Assembly: GCF_000337595.1 (NCBI RefSeq)
Contig: NZ_AOIL01000052.1
Location: 82,162 to 114,759 of the forward strand
Length of the DNA: 32,598 bases
Source of the DNA: Natrialba taiwanensis DSM 12281
GTDB lineage: Archaea; Halobacteriota; Halobacteria; Halobacteriales; Natrialbaceae
Direction: 5' to 3'
In this document: positions 23,682 through 30,046 of the stretch, piece by piece
Position numbering within the stretch: the first letter of the stretch is position 1
How the letters are laid out: the number at the start of each line of letters is the position of its first letter
Program-made: the position numbers and the translations under genes
Notes under the pieces: generated by a model
What the model saw: only the letters and a program-made list of their open reading frames with translations
What the model was told of the DNA's origin: nothing
Database searches by the model: none

Positions 23682-24356
23682 TCAGCTACAGATCCGTGCC
23701 ACCACATCATGCAGATCCTCTACTTCGTAGGTTGGGGATGTTTCGAACGCAACGTCTCGACAGTGTGCTCGGCGAACGAACACCGAGTCGAGTCCGGCCC
23801 GCTCGGCCGCGACGATATCGCTTTCGCTGTCGCCGACGTAGAGCGCCGACTCCGCCCCCAGATCGGCCAGCGCCCGCTCAAGATAGTGCGTGTTCGGCTT
23901 TTTCAACCGCAGGCTCTCGACCGTCATCTCGCGCCCGTAGTAGGTCTCGAAGAACGCCTCGAGTTCGAAAAACGTCAGGATGAACTCGATCGTGCTGTGG
24001 TGGTTGTTGCTCACGACGCCGCAGTCCACTGGGAGGTCGGCGATCGCGGTGCTGTCGTCGTAGCACCCTCGCGTGCCGTCTCTAAACGCGTCGAGCTGGG
24101 AATATTCGTCGTGGCGCTCGCGCGCCTCCCAGAACGTCTCGGCGTCGAGATCGTACGCGGTGCAAATCTCGTCCAGCGCGGCGGGCGTGACGCCGCTGAC
24201 GATGGCGTCGACGTGCTGCCGGCTGGGATCGTCGACGCCGACCGCTCGAAACGCGGCCCGCGCCGCCGCGGATTGGGTATCGGCCGACGGGGGTTCGACG
24301 AGGACGCCGTCGTTGTCGAAGAGGACGGCGTCGTACGTGGGTTCCGGTGATGTCAC
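23682..24356 (-). CDS. HAD-family hydrolase
   Basis: A 224-residue haloacid-dehalogenase-fold phosphatase. All four motifs are visible: DNDGVLV with nucleophile Asp14 and Asp16, VVSNNHHSTI, KKPNTHYLERAL with the catalytic lysine, and YVGDSESDIVAAERAGL. Between motifs 1 and 2 is a helical cap of about 80 residues containing TRGCYDD, which places it in the C1-cap group of phosphoglycolate-phosphatase-like enzymes. The substrate cannot be inferred; members act on small phosphorylated metabolites. It converges with the P450 gene, 17 bp apart. A low-complexity spacer of about 250 bp separates it from mdh upstream on the same strand. Confidence 0.92.
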   Translation of the reverse strand: MTSPEPTYDAVLFDNDGVLVEPPSADTQSAAARAAFRAVGVDDPSRQHVDAIVSGVTPAALDEICTAYDLDAETFWEARERHDEYSQLDAFRDGTRGCYDDSTAIADLPVDCGVVSNNHHSTIEFILTFFELEAFFETYYGREMTVESLRLKKPNTHYLERALADLGAESALYVGDSESDIVAAERAGLDSVFVRRAHCRDVAFETSPTYEVEDLHDVVARICS

Positions 24357-24362
24357 ACGAAC

Positions 24363-24575
24363 CTACTGGTCGGAATCCGCGTTGATCCTTTCGGTTGCGC
24401 TCTGGTACACCAGACTGGAGACGAACGCGACGAAAACATGCGTGAGGCGGTTGGAATCCGAACGGATTTCGGTCCTGGGTCTGGAGGACTGGCCCACGTC
24501 TGCGTCTATATCCGGGTCCGTGTCTGCGTCGCGGTCCCGGTCTGGGTCTGGATCTAGATCTCCGTCCGAATCCAT
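24363..24575 (-). CDS. Doubtful small Asp-rich ORF in the HAD-mdh spacer
   Basis: A 70-residue frame starting MDSDGDLDPDPDRDRDADTD and later containing THVFVAFVSSLVYQSA, a short hydrophobic stretch. The N-terminal half is a run of DP/DR/DT repeats arising from a GGTCTG/GGTCCG-like hexamer array, so it may be low-complexity noncoding DNA. If real it would be a small acidic protein with one membrane helix. The lack of a recognisable family and the repeat content make coding status uncertain. Confidence 0.2.
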   Translation of the reverse strand: MDSDGDLDPDPDRDRDADTDPDIDADVGQSSRPRTEIRSDSNRLTHVFVAFVSSLVYQSATERINADSDQ

Positions 24576-24613
24576 CCCTCCATCTGCGTTCGGATCGGCG
24601 TAGCGTCTCCGAT

Positions 24614-25528
24614 TCAGGCGATCTTCTCGTACTGCTCTGAGAGCTTCTCCGCCGCCTCGCCGAGTTCATTGCGCTCGAACTCGGTCAGTTCCCATTCGAC
24701 GATCTCTTCGACACCGTTCGATCCCAACTTCGCGGGCACGCCAAAGGCCGTCTCCTCGTGGCCGAACTCGCCCTCGAGTTTCACACTCGCCGGAAGCACT
24801 TCGCCCGTATCGCGGAGGATCGCCTCGACCATGTGGCCGACGCCGGTCGCCGGCCCCCACTCCGTTGCGCCCTTCTTCTCGATGACGTTCATCGCCGAAG
24901 TCTGGAGTTCCTCCAAGAGTTCGTCCTTCTCGTCGTCGCTGAACTCGTGGTCCTGGCCGTCGACGCGGACCTTCGAGAAGACGGGGACCTGCGCATCGCC
25001 GTGCTCGCCGAGGATGGTCGCCTCGACGTTCTGGACGGGAGCGTCGTAACGCTTTGAGATCACGTAGCGGAATCGGGCGGAGTCGAGGCGGCCGCCGAAG
25101 CCGATCACCTTCTCTCGGGCGCGCTCGCCCGTCTCGTAGAGGTGGCGGTTTAGCAGGTCGACGGGGTTCGACGTGGTGACGGTGATGAAGTCGTCGTTGT
25201 ACTCCGCCACGGAGGAGCCGATATCCTCCATGATCGGCGCGTTGTCGCCCGCGAGGTCGATCCGGGTCTGGCCGGGCTGGCGCGGGATGCCGGCCGTGAT
25301 GACGACGACATCCGACCCCTCGGTGTCGGCGTAGTCGCCCTGCCGAATCGTCGTGTTCGAGTCGTAGGCGATGCCGTGGTTCGCGTCGGCGGCCTGGCCG
25401 ATCGTGTCGTCTTCCTTGTCCGGGATGTCGACGAACACGAGTTCGTCCGCGATGTCCCGGAGCGCGATGTTGTACCCTGCAGCGGCCCCGACGGTGCCGG
25501 CCGCACCGATCACGCTAACTTTCGTCAT
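24614..25528 (-). CDS. mdh: Malate dehydrogenase (halophilic, LDH-like type)
   Basis: NAD-dependent oxidation of malate to oxaloacetate in the TCA cycle. The 304-residue protein begins [20 protein letters not shown] with the NAD-binding GxxGxxG at 8-14. Long blocks I recall from the well-studied Haloarcula marismortui enzyme recur: [67 protein letters not shown] with the catalytic His, and [20 protein letters not shown]. The acidic surface fits salt adaptation of that tetrameric enzyme. An in-frame ATG at 25555 would add nine residues that do not match known N termini. It is divergent from the SLOG-family gene across a 90-bp shared promoter region. Confidence 0.97.
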   Translation of the reverse strand: MTKVSVIGAAGTVGAAAGYNIALRDIADELVFVDIPDKEDDTIGQAADANHGIAYDSNTTIRQGDYADTEGSDVVVITAGIPRQPGQTRIDLAGDNAPIMEDIGSSVAEYNDDFITVTTSNPVDLLNRHLYETGERAREKVIGFGGRLDSARFRYVISKRYDAPVQNVEATILGEHGDAQVPVFSKVRVDGQDHEFSDDEKDELLEELQTSAMNVIEKKGATEWGPATGVGHMVEAILRDTGEVLPASVKLEGEFGHEETAFGVPAKLGSNGVEEIVEWELTEFERNELGEAAEKLSEQYEKIA

Positions 25529-25618
25529 ACCATCTCGTGGTGCGCTTGTATACACGTTAAATCCGTCGAAACCGGTGCTTCTATAGCCGCCAGTCTCCCA
25601 GTAGTGGGCAGTTTACAC
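25529..25618. promoter_or_regulatory. Divergent promoter region of mdh and the SLOG-family gene
   Basis: Ninety bases between two start codons. On the minus strand ATTTAACGTGTATACAA lies about 20-32 bp before mdh, and on the plus strand TTCTATAGCC lies about 33 bp before the other gene. Both are plausible TATA elements; neither is a perfect consensus. Confidence 0.4.
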
Positions 25619-26077
25619 ATGCGTGTGAGCGTCATCGGCGGCGGCACGATTACAGATGGCGAGATGGAAACTGCGGCGGCGGTCGGCCGCGAACTCGGTG
25701 CACGAGGGCACACGGTCGTCTGTGGGGGTCGCGGCGGGACGATGGAGGCGGTCTGTCGCGGGGCCGCTGCGGAGGGAGCGACGACCATCGGGATTCTGCC
25801 GGGGGCTGACCGGAGTCTGGCCAACGAGTTCGTCGACGTGGCGATCGCGACCGGGCTCGGACACGCGCGAAACGCGCTGGTGCCGTTGAACGGCGATGCG
25901 GTTATCGCGCTGTCGGGCGGCGTCGGCACGCTGTCGGAGATCGGTTTTGCGGGCATCTACGACCGGCCGATCGTCGGACTCGATACACACGACGTTGCGG
26001 GAGTCGAGATCGAGACGGTCGAGACGCCCGCGGCCGCAGTCGATGCCGTCGAGGCGGCGGTTGACGGGGAGCCGTAG
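25619..26077 (+). CDS. TIGR00725-family SLOG (LOG/DprA-like) protein
   Basis: A 152-residue Rossmann-like protein. The N terminus MRVSVIGGGTITDGEMETA, CGGRGGTMEAVCRGAAAEG at 35-53, ILPGADRS and LSGGVGTLSEIGFAGIYDRPIVGL at about 99-120 are the conserved blocks of the TIGR00725 branch of the SLOG superfamily. That superfamily includes cytokinin-activating LOG phosphoribohydrolases and nucleotide-sensing proteins. The GGxGT(L)xE signature is intact, so nucleotide or nucleoside-monophosphate binding is likely; the substrate is unknown. ATG 25619 is chosen because the fold begins there. It is divergent from mdh and followed by a repeat-rich spacer. Confidence 0.86.
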   Translation: MRVSVIGGGTITDGEMETAAAVGRELGARGHTVVCGGRGGTMEAVCRGAAAEGATTIGILPGADRSLANEFVDVAIATGLGHARNALVPLNGDAVIALSGGVGTLSEIGFAGIYDRPIVGLDTHDVAGVEIETVETPAAAVDAVEAAVDGEP

Positions 26078-26275
26078 GTACAGGTGAGTTGCAGGGAGGA
26101 CAGATAGTCGCAGATAGTGGTTGGTGACTGGCAATTAGCCATTAGCGATCGCCGGTTGGCGATTCTCGATTGGCGCTTCGCAAACCGGTAACTGGCAACC
26201 GACAACCGACAACTGGCGACCGGCGAGCAGCGGGCAACCGGTACCGATTTGATCGCCCGCTGTGTGCAGTGTGCT
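26078..26275. repeat. Repeat-rich spacer between the SLOG and GNAT genes
   Basis: A 198-bp noncoding spacer built of short degenerate direct repeats: CAGATAGT at 26101 and 26111, GACTGGCAA-like units at about 26126 and 26190, and tandem CAACCGA at 26196-26209 followed by CAACTGG. Composition is noticeably less GC-biased than flanking genes. No ORF or RNA gene is evident. It may be a decayed tandem array. Confidence 0.5.
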
Positions 26276-26713
26276 ATGTCCGAGCCGAACTCGGAAGCCA
26301 ACGCGGACGCCTATTCGATCCGCGAGGCGGTACCCGATCCCGAGACGTTTGCCGCGCTGCGCGAGGCTGCCGGCTTACCCTCCCGGTCGCGAGAGGGTAT
26401 CGAACGCGGTCTCCCGAACTCCGTCTTCGGCGTCACCGTCGTCCACGAACCGACCGGCGACCCGGTGGGCATGGGACGGATCGTCGGCGACGGTGGCACC
26501 GTCTACCAGATCACGGATATTGCCGTCCACCCCGACCACCAGGGCCAGGGCCTCGGTACGCGAATTATGCGCCGGCTCGACGACTATCTGGAGGCGCAAG
26601 CACCGCCGCGAGCGTACGTCAATCTGGTCGCCGACGTCGACGGATTCTACGAGGCGTTCGGCTTCGAGGAGACGCGCCCGCACTCGAAGGCCATGTATCG
26701 CCGCACCGAGTAA
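26276..26713 (+). CDS. GNAT family N-acetyltransferase
   Basis: Acetyl-CoA-dependent transferase of 145 residues. The GNAT core is clear: motif B/D strands VFGVTVVHEPTGDPVGMGRIVGDGGT, then the pantetheine-binding motif A at about 82-100 (ITDIAVHPDHQGQGLGTRIMRRL, with the Q/RxxGxG/A loop QGQGLG), and the C-terminal strand-turn AYVNLVADVDGFYEAFGFEE. The acetyl acceptor is unknown; small stand-alone GNATs act on amines, antibiotics or protein N termini. An in-frame ATG at 26249 would add nine residues with two cysteines; ATG 26276 gives the usual acidic N terminus. It follows a repeat-rich spacer and is followed by another one. Confidence 0.9.
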   Translation: MSEPNSEANADAYSIREAVPDPETFAALREAAGLPSRSREGIERGLPNSVFGVTVVHEPTGDPVGMGRIVGDGGTVYQITDIAVHPDHQGQGLGTRIMRRLDDYLEAQAPPRAYVNLVADVDGFYEAFGFEETRPHSKAMYRRTE

Positions 26714-26722
26714 CTGCTCCGT

Positions 26723-26802
26723 ATACCATTTGGCACGAGATACCACTTGGCACGAGTTCAGTACACGCGCTGGCCCGCGGGCCTGCTGGTCCGCTGGCCC
26801 GC
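26723..26802. repeat. Tandem 17-bp repeat and 11-bp GC repeats between GNAT and p27-like genes
   Basis: ATACCATTTGGCACGAG (26723-26739) is followed directly by ATACCACTTGGCACGAG (26740-26756), a head-to-tail duplication with one mismatch. Shortly after, CGCTGGCCCGC occurs at 26768-26778 and again at 26792-26802, and GGCCCGCGGGCC at 26772-26783 is a perfect 12-base palindrome. Noncoding; origin unknown. Confidence 0.75.
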
Positions 26803-26853
26803 TGGCTATCCTCGTTCGCAGCTTTTTCGACTCTTGACCGCGTTATGGTGGAT

Positions 26854-27636
26854 ATGAGCGATTTCGACAAGGAAGCCGAGCGCGAGAAACTTCGCGAGAA
26901 GTACGAACGCGACAAGGCCGAACGGGAAGCCACCCAGCGCATGAGCGATCTGCTACTCAAGGGTGCCACGATGACGAACTCTCACTGTGGCACCTGCGGC
27001 GATCCGCTCTTCCAGCAGGACGGCACCACCTTCTGTCCGAGCTGTCACGGCAACCCGGACGCCGTCCAGGGAACTGAACTCGAAGCCGAACCGGCTGAGG
27101 ACACGGCAATTGGGCACGCTACCGCCGAGGAATCGGCGGTCGATCGGAACGGCGAATCGGATGAGCGGGACGCTGCTGGCGAGCCCGACGCCGATGACGA
27201 CGCTCGACCGGAACGGACGCGAACGCGTTCCGAACGTCGTCAGGAGCAGCAACTGGACCCCGATCGAGGCGCTGACTCGTCCGATCGCGCCGAGCCAACC
27301 GACGAGTCAACCAACGAGCCAACCACCGAGGCGGTCGAGCCGACACAGCCGCGACAACCCGCCACGGCGTCTCCATCGCATCAGCCATCGACGCCGGACC
27401 GGCGCTCGAGTTCACGCGTCGACGCCGCCGGGTCCGAGTCGCCCGCCGGCACCGGCACTGGTACACCCCGTCGCTCGACCGACGGTGACAGCGAACTCGA
27501 GGCGGCCAGAGAGTCGCTTCGGCGGGCACTCGAGAAGTTCGCGGGGGAGGCTGCGGCGACGGACGACCCGCGCTATGCGACGGCGTGTCTGGAGGCGGCC
27601 CGCGAGGCGAGCGAGACGTTGTCGACGCTCCGCTGA
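26854..27636 (+). CDS. p27-autoantigen (SSSCA1)-like zinc-ribbon protein
   Basis: A 260-residue protein. It begins MSDFDKEAEREKLREKYERD, a charged helix, then SDLLLKGATMTNSHCGTCGD with a zinc ribbon of Cys45, Cys48, Cys61 and Cys64 (CGTCGDPLF...FCPSC). That is the pattern of the Sjogren's syndrome/scleroderma autoantigen 1 family, whose archaeal role is unknown. Residues 75-205 are an acidic, Pro/Ser/Glu-rich disordered stretch. The last 45 residues form a helical domain (LEAARESLRRALEKFAGEA). The frame extends upstream to 26170 through noncoding spacers, so that longer reading is rejected; ATG 26845 is a possible alternative. Confidence 0.85.
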   Translation: MSDFDKEAEREKLREKYERDKAEREATQRMSDLLLKGATMTNSHCGTCGDPLFQQDGTTFCPSCHGNPDAVQGTELEAEPAEDTAIGHATAEESAVDRNGESDERDAAGEPDADDDARPERTRTRSERRQEQQLDPDRGADSSDRAEPTDESTNEPTTEAVEPTQPRQPATASPSHQPSTPDRRSSSRVDAAGSESPAGTGTGTPRRSTDGDSELEAARESLRRALEKFAGEAAATDDPRYATACLEAAREASETLSTLR

Positions 27637-27774
27637 TCGCAGTTCGGTTTCCGCGAGGGTCTGCGATAGGTCTCTGCTTCTCTTGTCGGTGGTCCGGCGG
27701 GAGATTTCTCAGACATCATAAACGTACGGGCGAACGTCTTCGAGCAATTCTTTCCCTGTAAGAACCGTCGAGCG

Positions 27775-27785
27775 TCATTATTCAC
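27775..27785 (+). promoter_or_regulatory. TATA-like element before the multicopper oxidase
   Basis: TCATTATTCAC lies about 30 bp before the ATG at 27809 and is the most AT-rich point of the 172-bp gap. It fits a haloarchaeal promoter with a very short leader. Confidence 0.4.
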
Positions 27786-27808
27786 CGTCGATTCCAACGC
27801 TGACATGT

Positions 27809-28966
27809 ATGACCGATCGTATTGGGGCTCCGGGGTTCGACATGTCGCGACGCGAACTAGTCGCTGCAACGGGTGGGATGACGGTGCTGGCCGGCTGTAT
27901 GAGCCGGCTTGGTGAGTCCGAGACGCCATCGTCCGAGGAGTCACAGCCGGCTACGGAAACTGGGGATGATGAGGAGTCGTCGCTTCCATGGACGAGTTCA
28001 CCCGAAGTCGTGCAGGTGGACGAACAGGGTGGGAGCGTGACACTGCGGTCGGTGACGGCCCGCCACGCCGTCCATCCGCTCGATTCAATGGGCGGGCCGG
28101 TCGAGTTGCCGAAGGTCTGGGCGTTTCAGGCCGACGAGGGCGAACCGAGCGTTCCGGGGCCGATCCTTCGGACGACGGAGGGTAACGACATCGAAGTGAC
28201 GTTAGACAACACGGGTAACGTCCACCCGCACACGCTACATTTCCACGGCGTGAGCAAGACCTGGGAGAACGACGGGGTACCGACGACGACGGGGATTCAG
28301 GTCGGTCCCGACGAGAAACACACGTACACGATTCCGGCGAACGTCCCGGGGACGCACCTGTATCACTGTCACTACCAGACTCATCGTCACATCGACATGG
28401 GAATGTACGGCATCTTCCGGGTCGATCCGAAGGGGTACGAACCGGCCGACAAGGAGTACTTCTTCACCGTCAAGGACTGGGATTCGCGGCTCAACCGGCA
28501 ACTCGCCGGCGAGGACGTCGACTACAGTCCGCGCAATCGCAACCCGGATGTCTTCACGATCAACGGGAAGAGCCTTCCACGGACGCTCCATCCCGAAGCC
28601 GGATCGCCCATCATCGTCGACCATGGCGATACCGTCCGACTGCATATCGTCAACGCGGGGTACATGTCCCACCCGATGCACACGCACAACCACCGGTTCC
28701 GACTCGTCGAGAAGGACGGCGGCCAGGTCCCGGAGGCCGCCCAGTACGACCACGATGTCACGAACATCGCGCCCGCAGAGCGCCACACGATCGAGTTCAC
28801 CGCCGACGCCGATCCCGGCATCTACCTCGTGCACTGTCACAAGGTCAATCACGCGATGAACGGCCGGGTCTACCCCGGTGGAATGGTGACGGGGGTCGTC
28901 TACCGTGATGCGATGGACACAGACGTTTTCGCGGACCTGATGGAGTCTGCCGGCTACGAGGGCTAA
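27809..28966 (+). CDS. Two-domain multicopper oxidase, Tat lipoprotein
   Basis: A 385-residue exported copper oxidase. MSRRELVAATGGMTVLAGC is a Tat signal with Arg14-Arg15 and lipobox Cys30, followed by an acidic linker. Two cupredoxin domains follow. Domain 1 has HPHTLHFHG (His139, 141, 144, 146) and HCHYQTHRHIDM (186-197), the full HCHx3Hx4M type 1 copper pattern. Domain 2 has HPMHTHNH (288-295) and HCHKVNHAMNGR (342-353), where the usual axial position holds Arg353 instead of Met. Such two-domain enzymes are usually trimers with trinuclear copper sites between subunits. Substrate (phenol, metal or nitrite) cannot be inferred. Confidence 0.92.
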   Translation: MTDRIGAPGFDMSRRELVAATGGMTVLAGCMSRLGESETPSSEESQPATETGDDEESSLPWTSSPEVVQVDEQGGSVTLRSVTARHAVHPLDSMGGPVELPKVWAFQADEGEPSVPGPILRTTEGNDIEVTLDNTGNVHPHTLHFHGVSKTWENDGVPTTTGIQVGPDEKHTYTIPANVPGTHLYHCHYQTHRHIDMGMYGIFRVDPKGYEPADKEYFFTVKDWDSRLNRQLAGEDVDYSPRNRNPDVFTINGKSLPRTLHPEAGSPIIVDHGDTVRLHIVNAGYMSHPMHTHNHRFRLVEKDGGQVPEAAQYDHDVTNIAPAERHTIEFTADADPGIYLVHCHKVNHAMNGRVYPGGMVTGVVYRDAMDTDVFADLMESAGYEG

Positions 28967-29068
28967 CCCTTCCCGGACCCGAACTGGGTAGTCGCCCGTC
29001 CTCGATTCGATGCCACTCGCGGCCTGCCGAACGGACCGGTCGCTTGGATTTTCCCGATATATCCATGC

Positions 29069-29086
29069 ATACTTATTCGAAAGTAT
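29069..29086. promoter_or_regulatory. Inverted repeat upstream of the PAP2 gene
   Basis: ATACTT (29069-29074) and AAGTAT (29081-29086) form a perfect six-base inverted repeat around ATTCGA, 37-54 bp before the PAP2 start. AT-rich sequence on both sides (GATATATCC before, CTTTAACT after) could hold the promoter. The repeat may be a regulator site; only position supports this. Confidence 0.3.
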
Positions 29087-29122
29087 CTTTAACTGAATCG
29101 ATGAATATGATCGGTACGACAC

Positions 29123-30001
29123 ATGGCGCTTATCTCGATGGCGGTTTTGACCGCTCTCACCGTTCTCACTGGGCTGTCGATAACGTGCCTGCTCTGTCTC
29201 GAACCCCGACAGCTTCGTCGGACGGCCAGTGAGTTCGGATCCCGACTCCGGACCGTCGCCCCCTATCTCGGCGCTGCAGCACTGTTCTTTCTGACCAAAC
29301 GGGCGACCCACGAGTACAGCGTCGAACTATCCCACGCGCTCGACTGGGACATCACTGCTGAACTCTACGCCATCGAAGGCGAGTTCGTCGCGGATCTTCA
29401 GCACGCCGTCCCCGGGGCTACCCTGGAGTTCTTCTCGGTGATGTACATGTTCGGATTCCCGTTTCTCGTCGTGACGGCACCGATCCTCTATTTCCTGTTA
29501 CCGTCCCAGCGACACCTCAAGGAACTCCTCATCGCGTACCTCCTCAACTACTTCCTCGGTGCGATCTGTTATACGCTGTTCATCGCGTACGGGCCGCGGA
29601 ATTACCTGTCGACGGTCAACGGTCTGATGTACGACTTCTACCCGTCTACGCAGGATCTCACGGGGGCCGTTTCGGCGAACACCGACGTGTTCCCGTCGCT
29701 GCACACGTCGCTGGCGGTCGTCGTCCTCGTGTTCGCCTGGCGATCACGCCGAGAGTATCCGCGGTGGTTCCCGATTGCGGCGTTCGTGACCGCCGGTGTC
29801 GTTTTCTCGACGATGTATCTCGGCATTCACTGGCTGCTCGATGTCGTGGCGGGTGCCGCACTCGGCGTCGGAAGCATCTACGCGGCCGAACGATTCGTCG
29901 ACCGCGCGGAAGGCGATGCCGAGCGCGGTCGGGGCCGAGAACAGGACCCCGTTCCCGACCCTGATGACGAGGACGGCATCACGTCCGACGTGAGCGACTG
30001 A
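29123..30001 (+). CDS. PAP2-family membrane phosphatase (AUR1-like)
   Basis: A 292-residue polytopic membrane protein with about six hydrophobic segments. Two of the three PAP2 catalytic motifs are clear: PSLHTS at 191-196 with His194, and YLGIHWLLDVVAG around His236 and Asp240, the nucleophile and its partner. The Lys/Arg-rich first motif is less clear, perhaps AYGPRNYLSTVNG. The spacing and FPSLHTSLA resemble the inositol-phosphorylceramide synthase (AUR1)-like subgroup, so it may transfer head groups instead of hydrolysing lipids. Substrate likely a lipid phosphate. The acidic C-terminal tail of about 40 residues is cytoplasmic or disordered. It follows the copper oxidase on the same strand. 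Confidence 0.9.
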   Translation: MALISMAVLTALTVLTGLSITCLLCLEPRQLRRTASEFGSRLRTVAPYLGAAALFFLTKRATHEYSVELSHALDWDITAELYAIEGEFVADLQHAVPGATLEFFSVMYMFGFPFLVVTAPILYFLLPSQRHLKELLIAYLLNYFLGAICYTLFIAYGPRNYLSTVNGLMYDFYPSTQDLTGAVSANTDVFPSLHTSLAVVVLVFAWRSRREYPRWFPIAAFVTAGVVFSTMYLGIHWLLDVVAGAALGVGSIYAAERFVDRAEGDAERGRGREQDPVPDPDDEDGITSDVSD

Positions 30002-30046
30002 TCGCTCTCGACCCGCAACTTCTCGAACGGCAGTCATCGAGGGCCA

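Noticed and set aside
26078-26275. Possible CRISPR array in the repeat-rich spacer
   Set aside because: The units are only 7-9 bp, degenerate and without regular spacers; no cas genes are present.
26170-26853. Long N-terminal extension of the p27-like protein through the GNAT region
   Set aside because: It would overlap the GNAT gene in another frame and noncoding repeats; the Arg-rich translation does not resemble haloarchaeal protein.
28235-29311. 358-residue minus-strand open frame across the multicopper oxidase
   Set aside because: It is antisense to the copper-ligand motifs and has no recognisable domain; a frame shadow.
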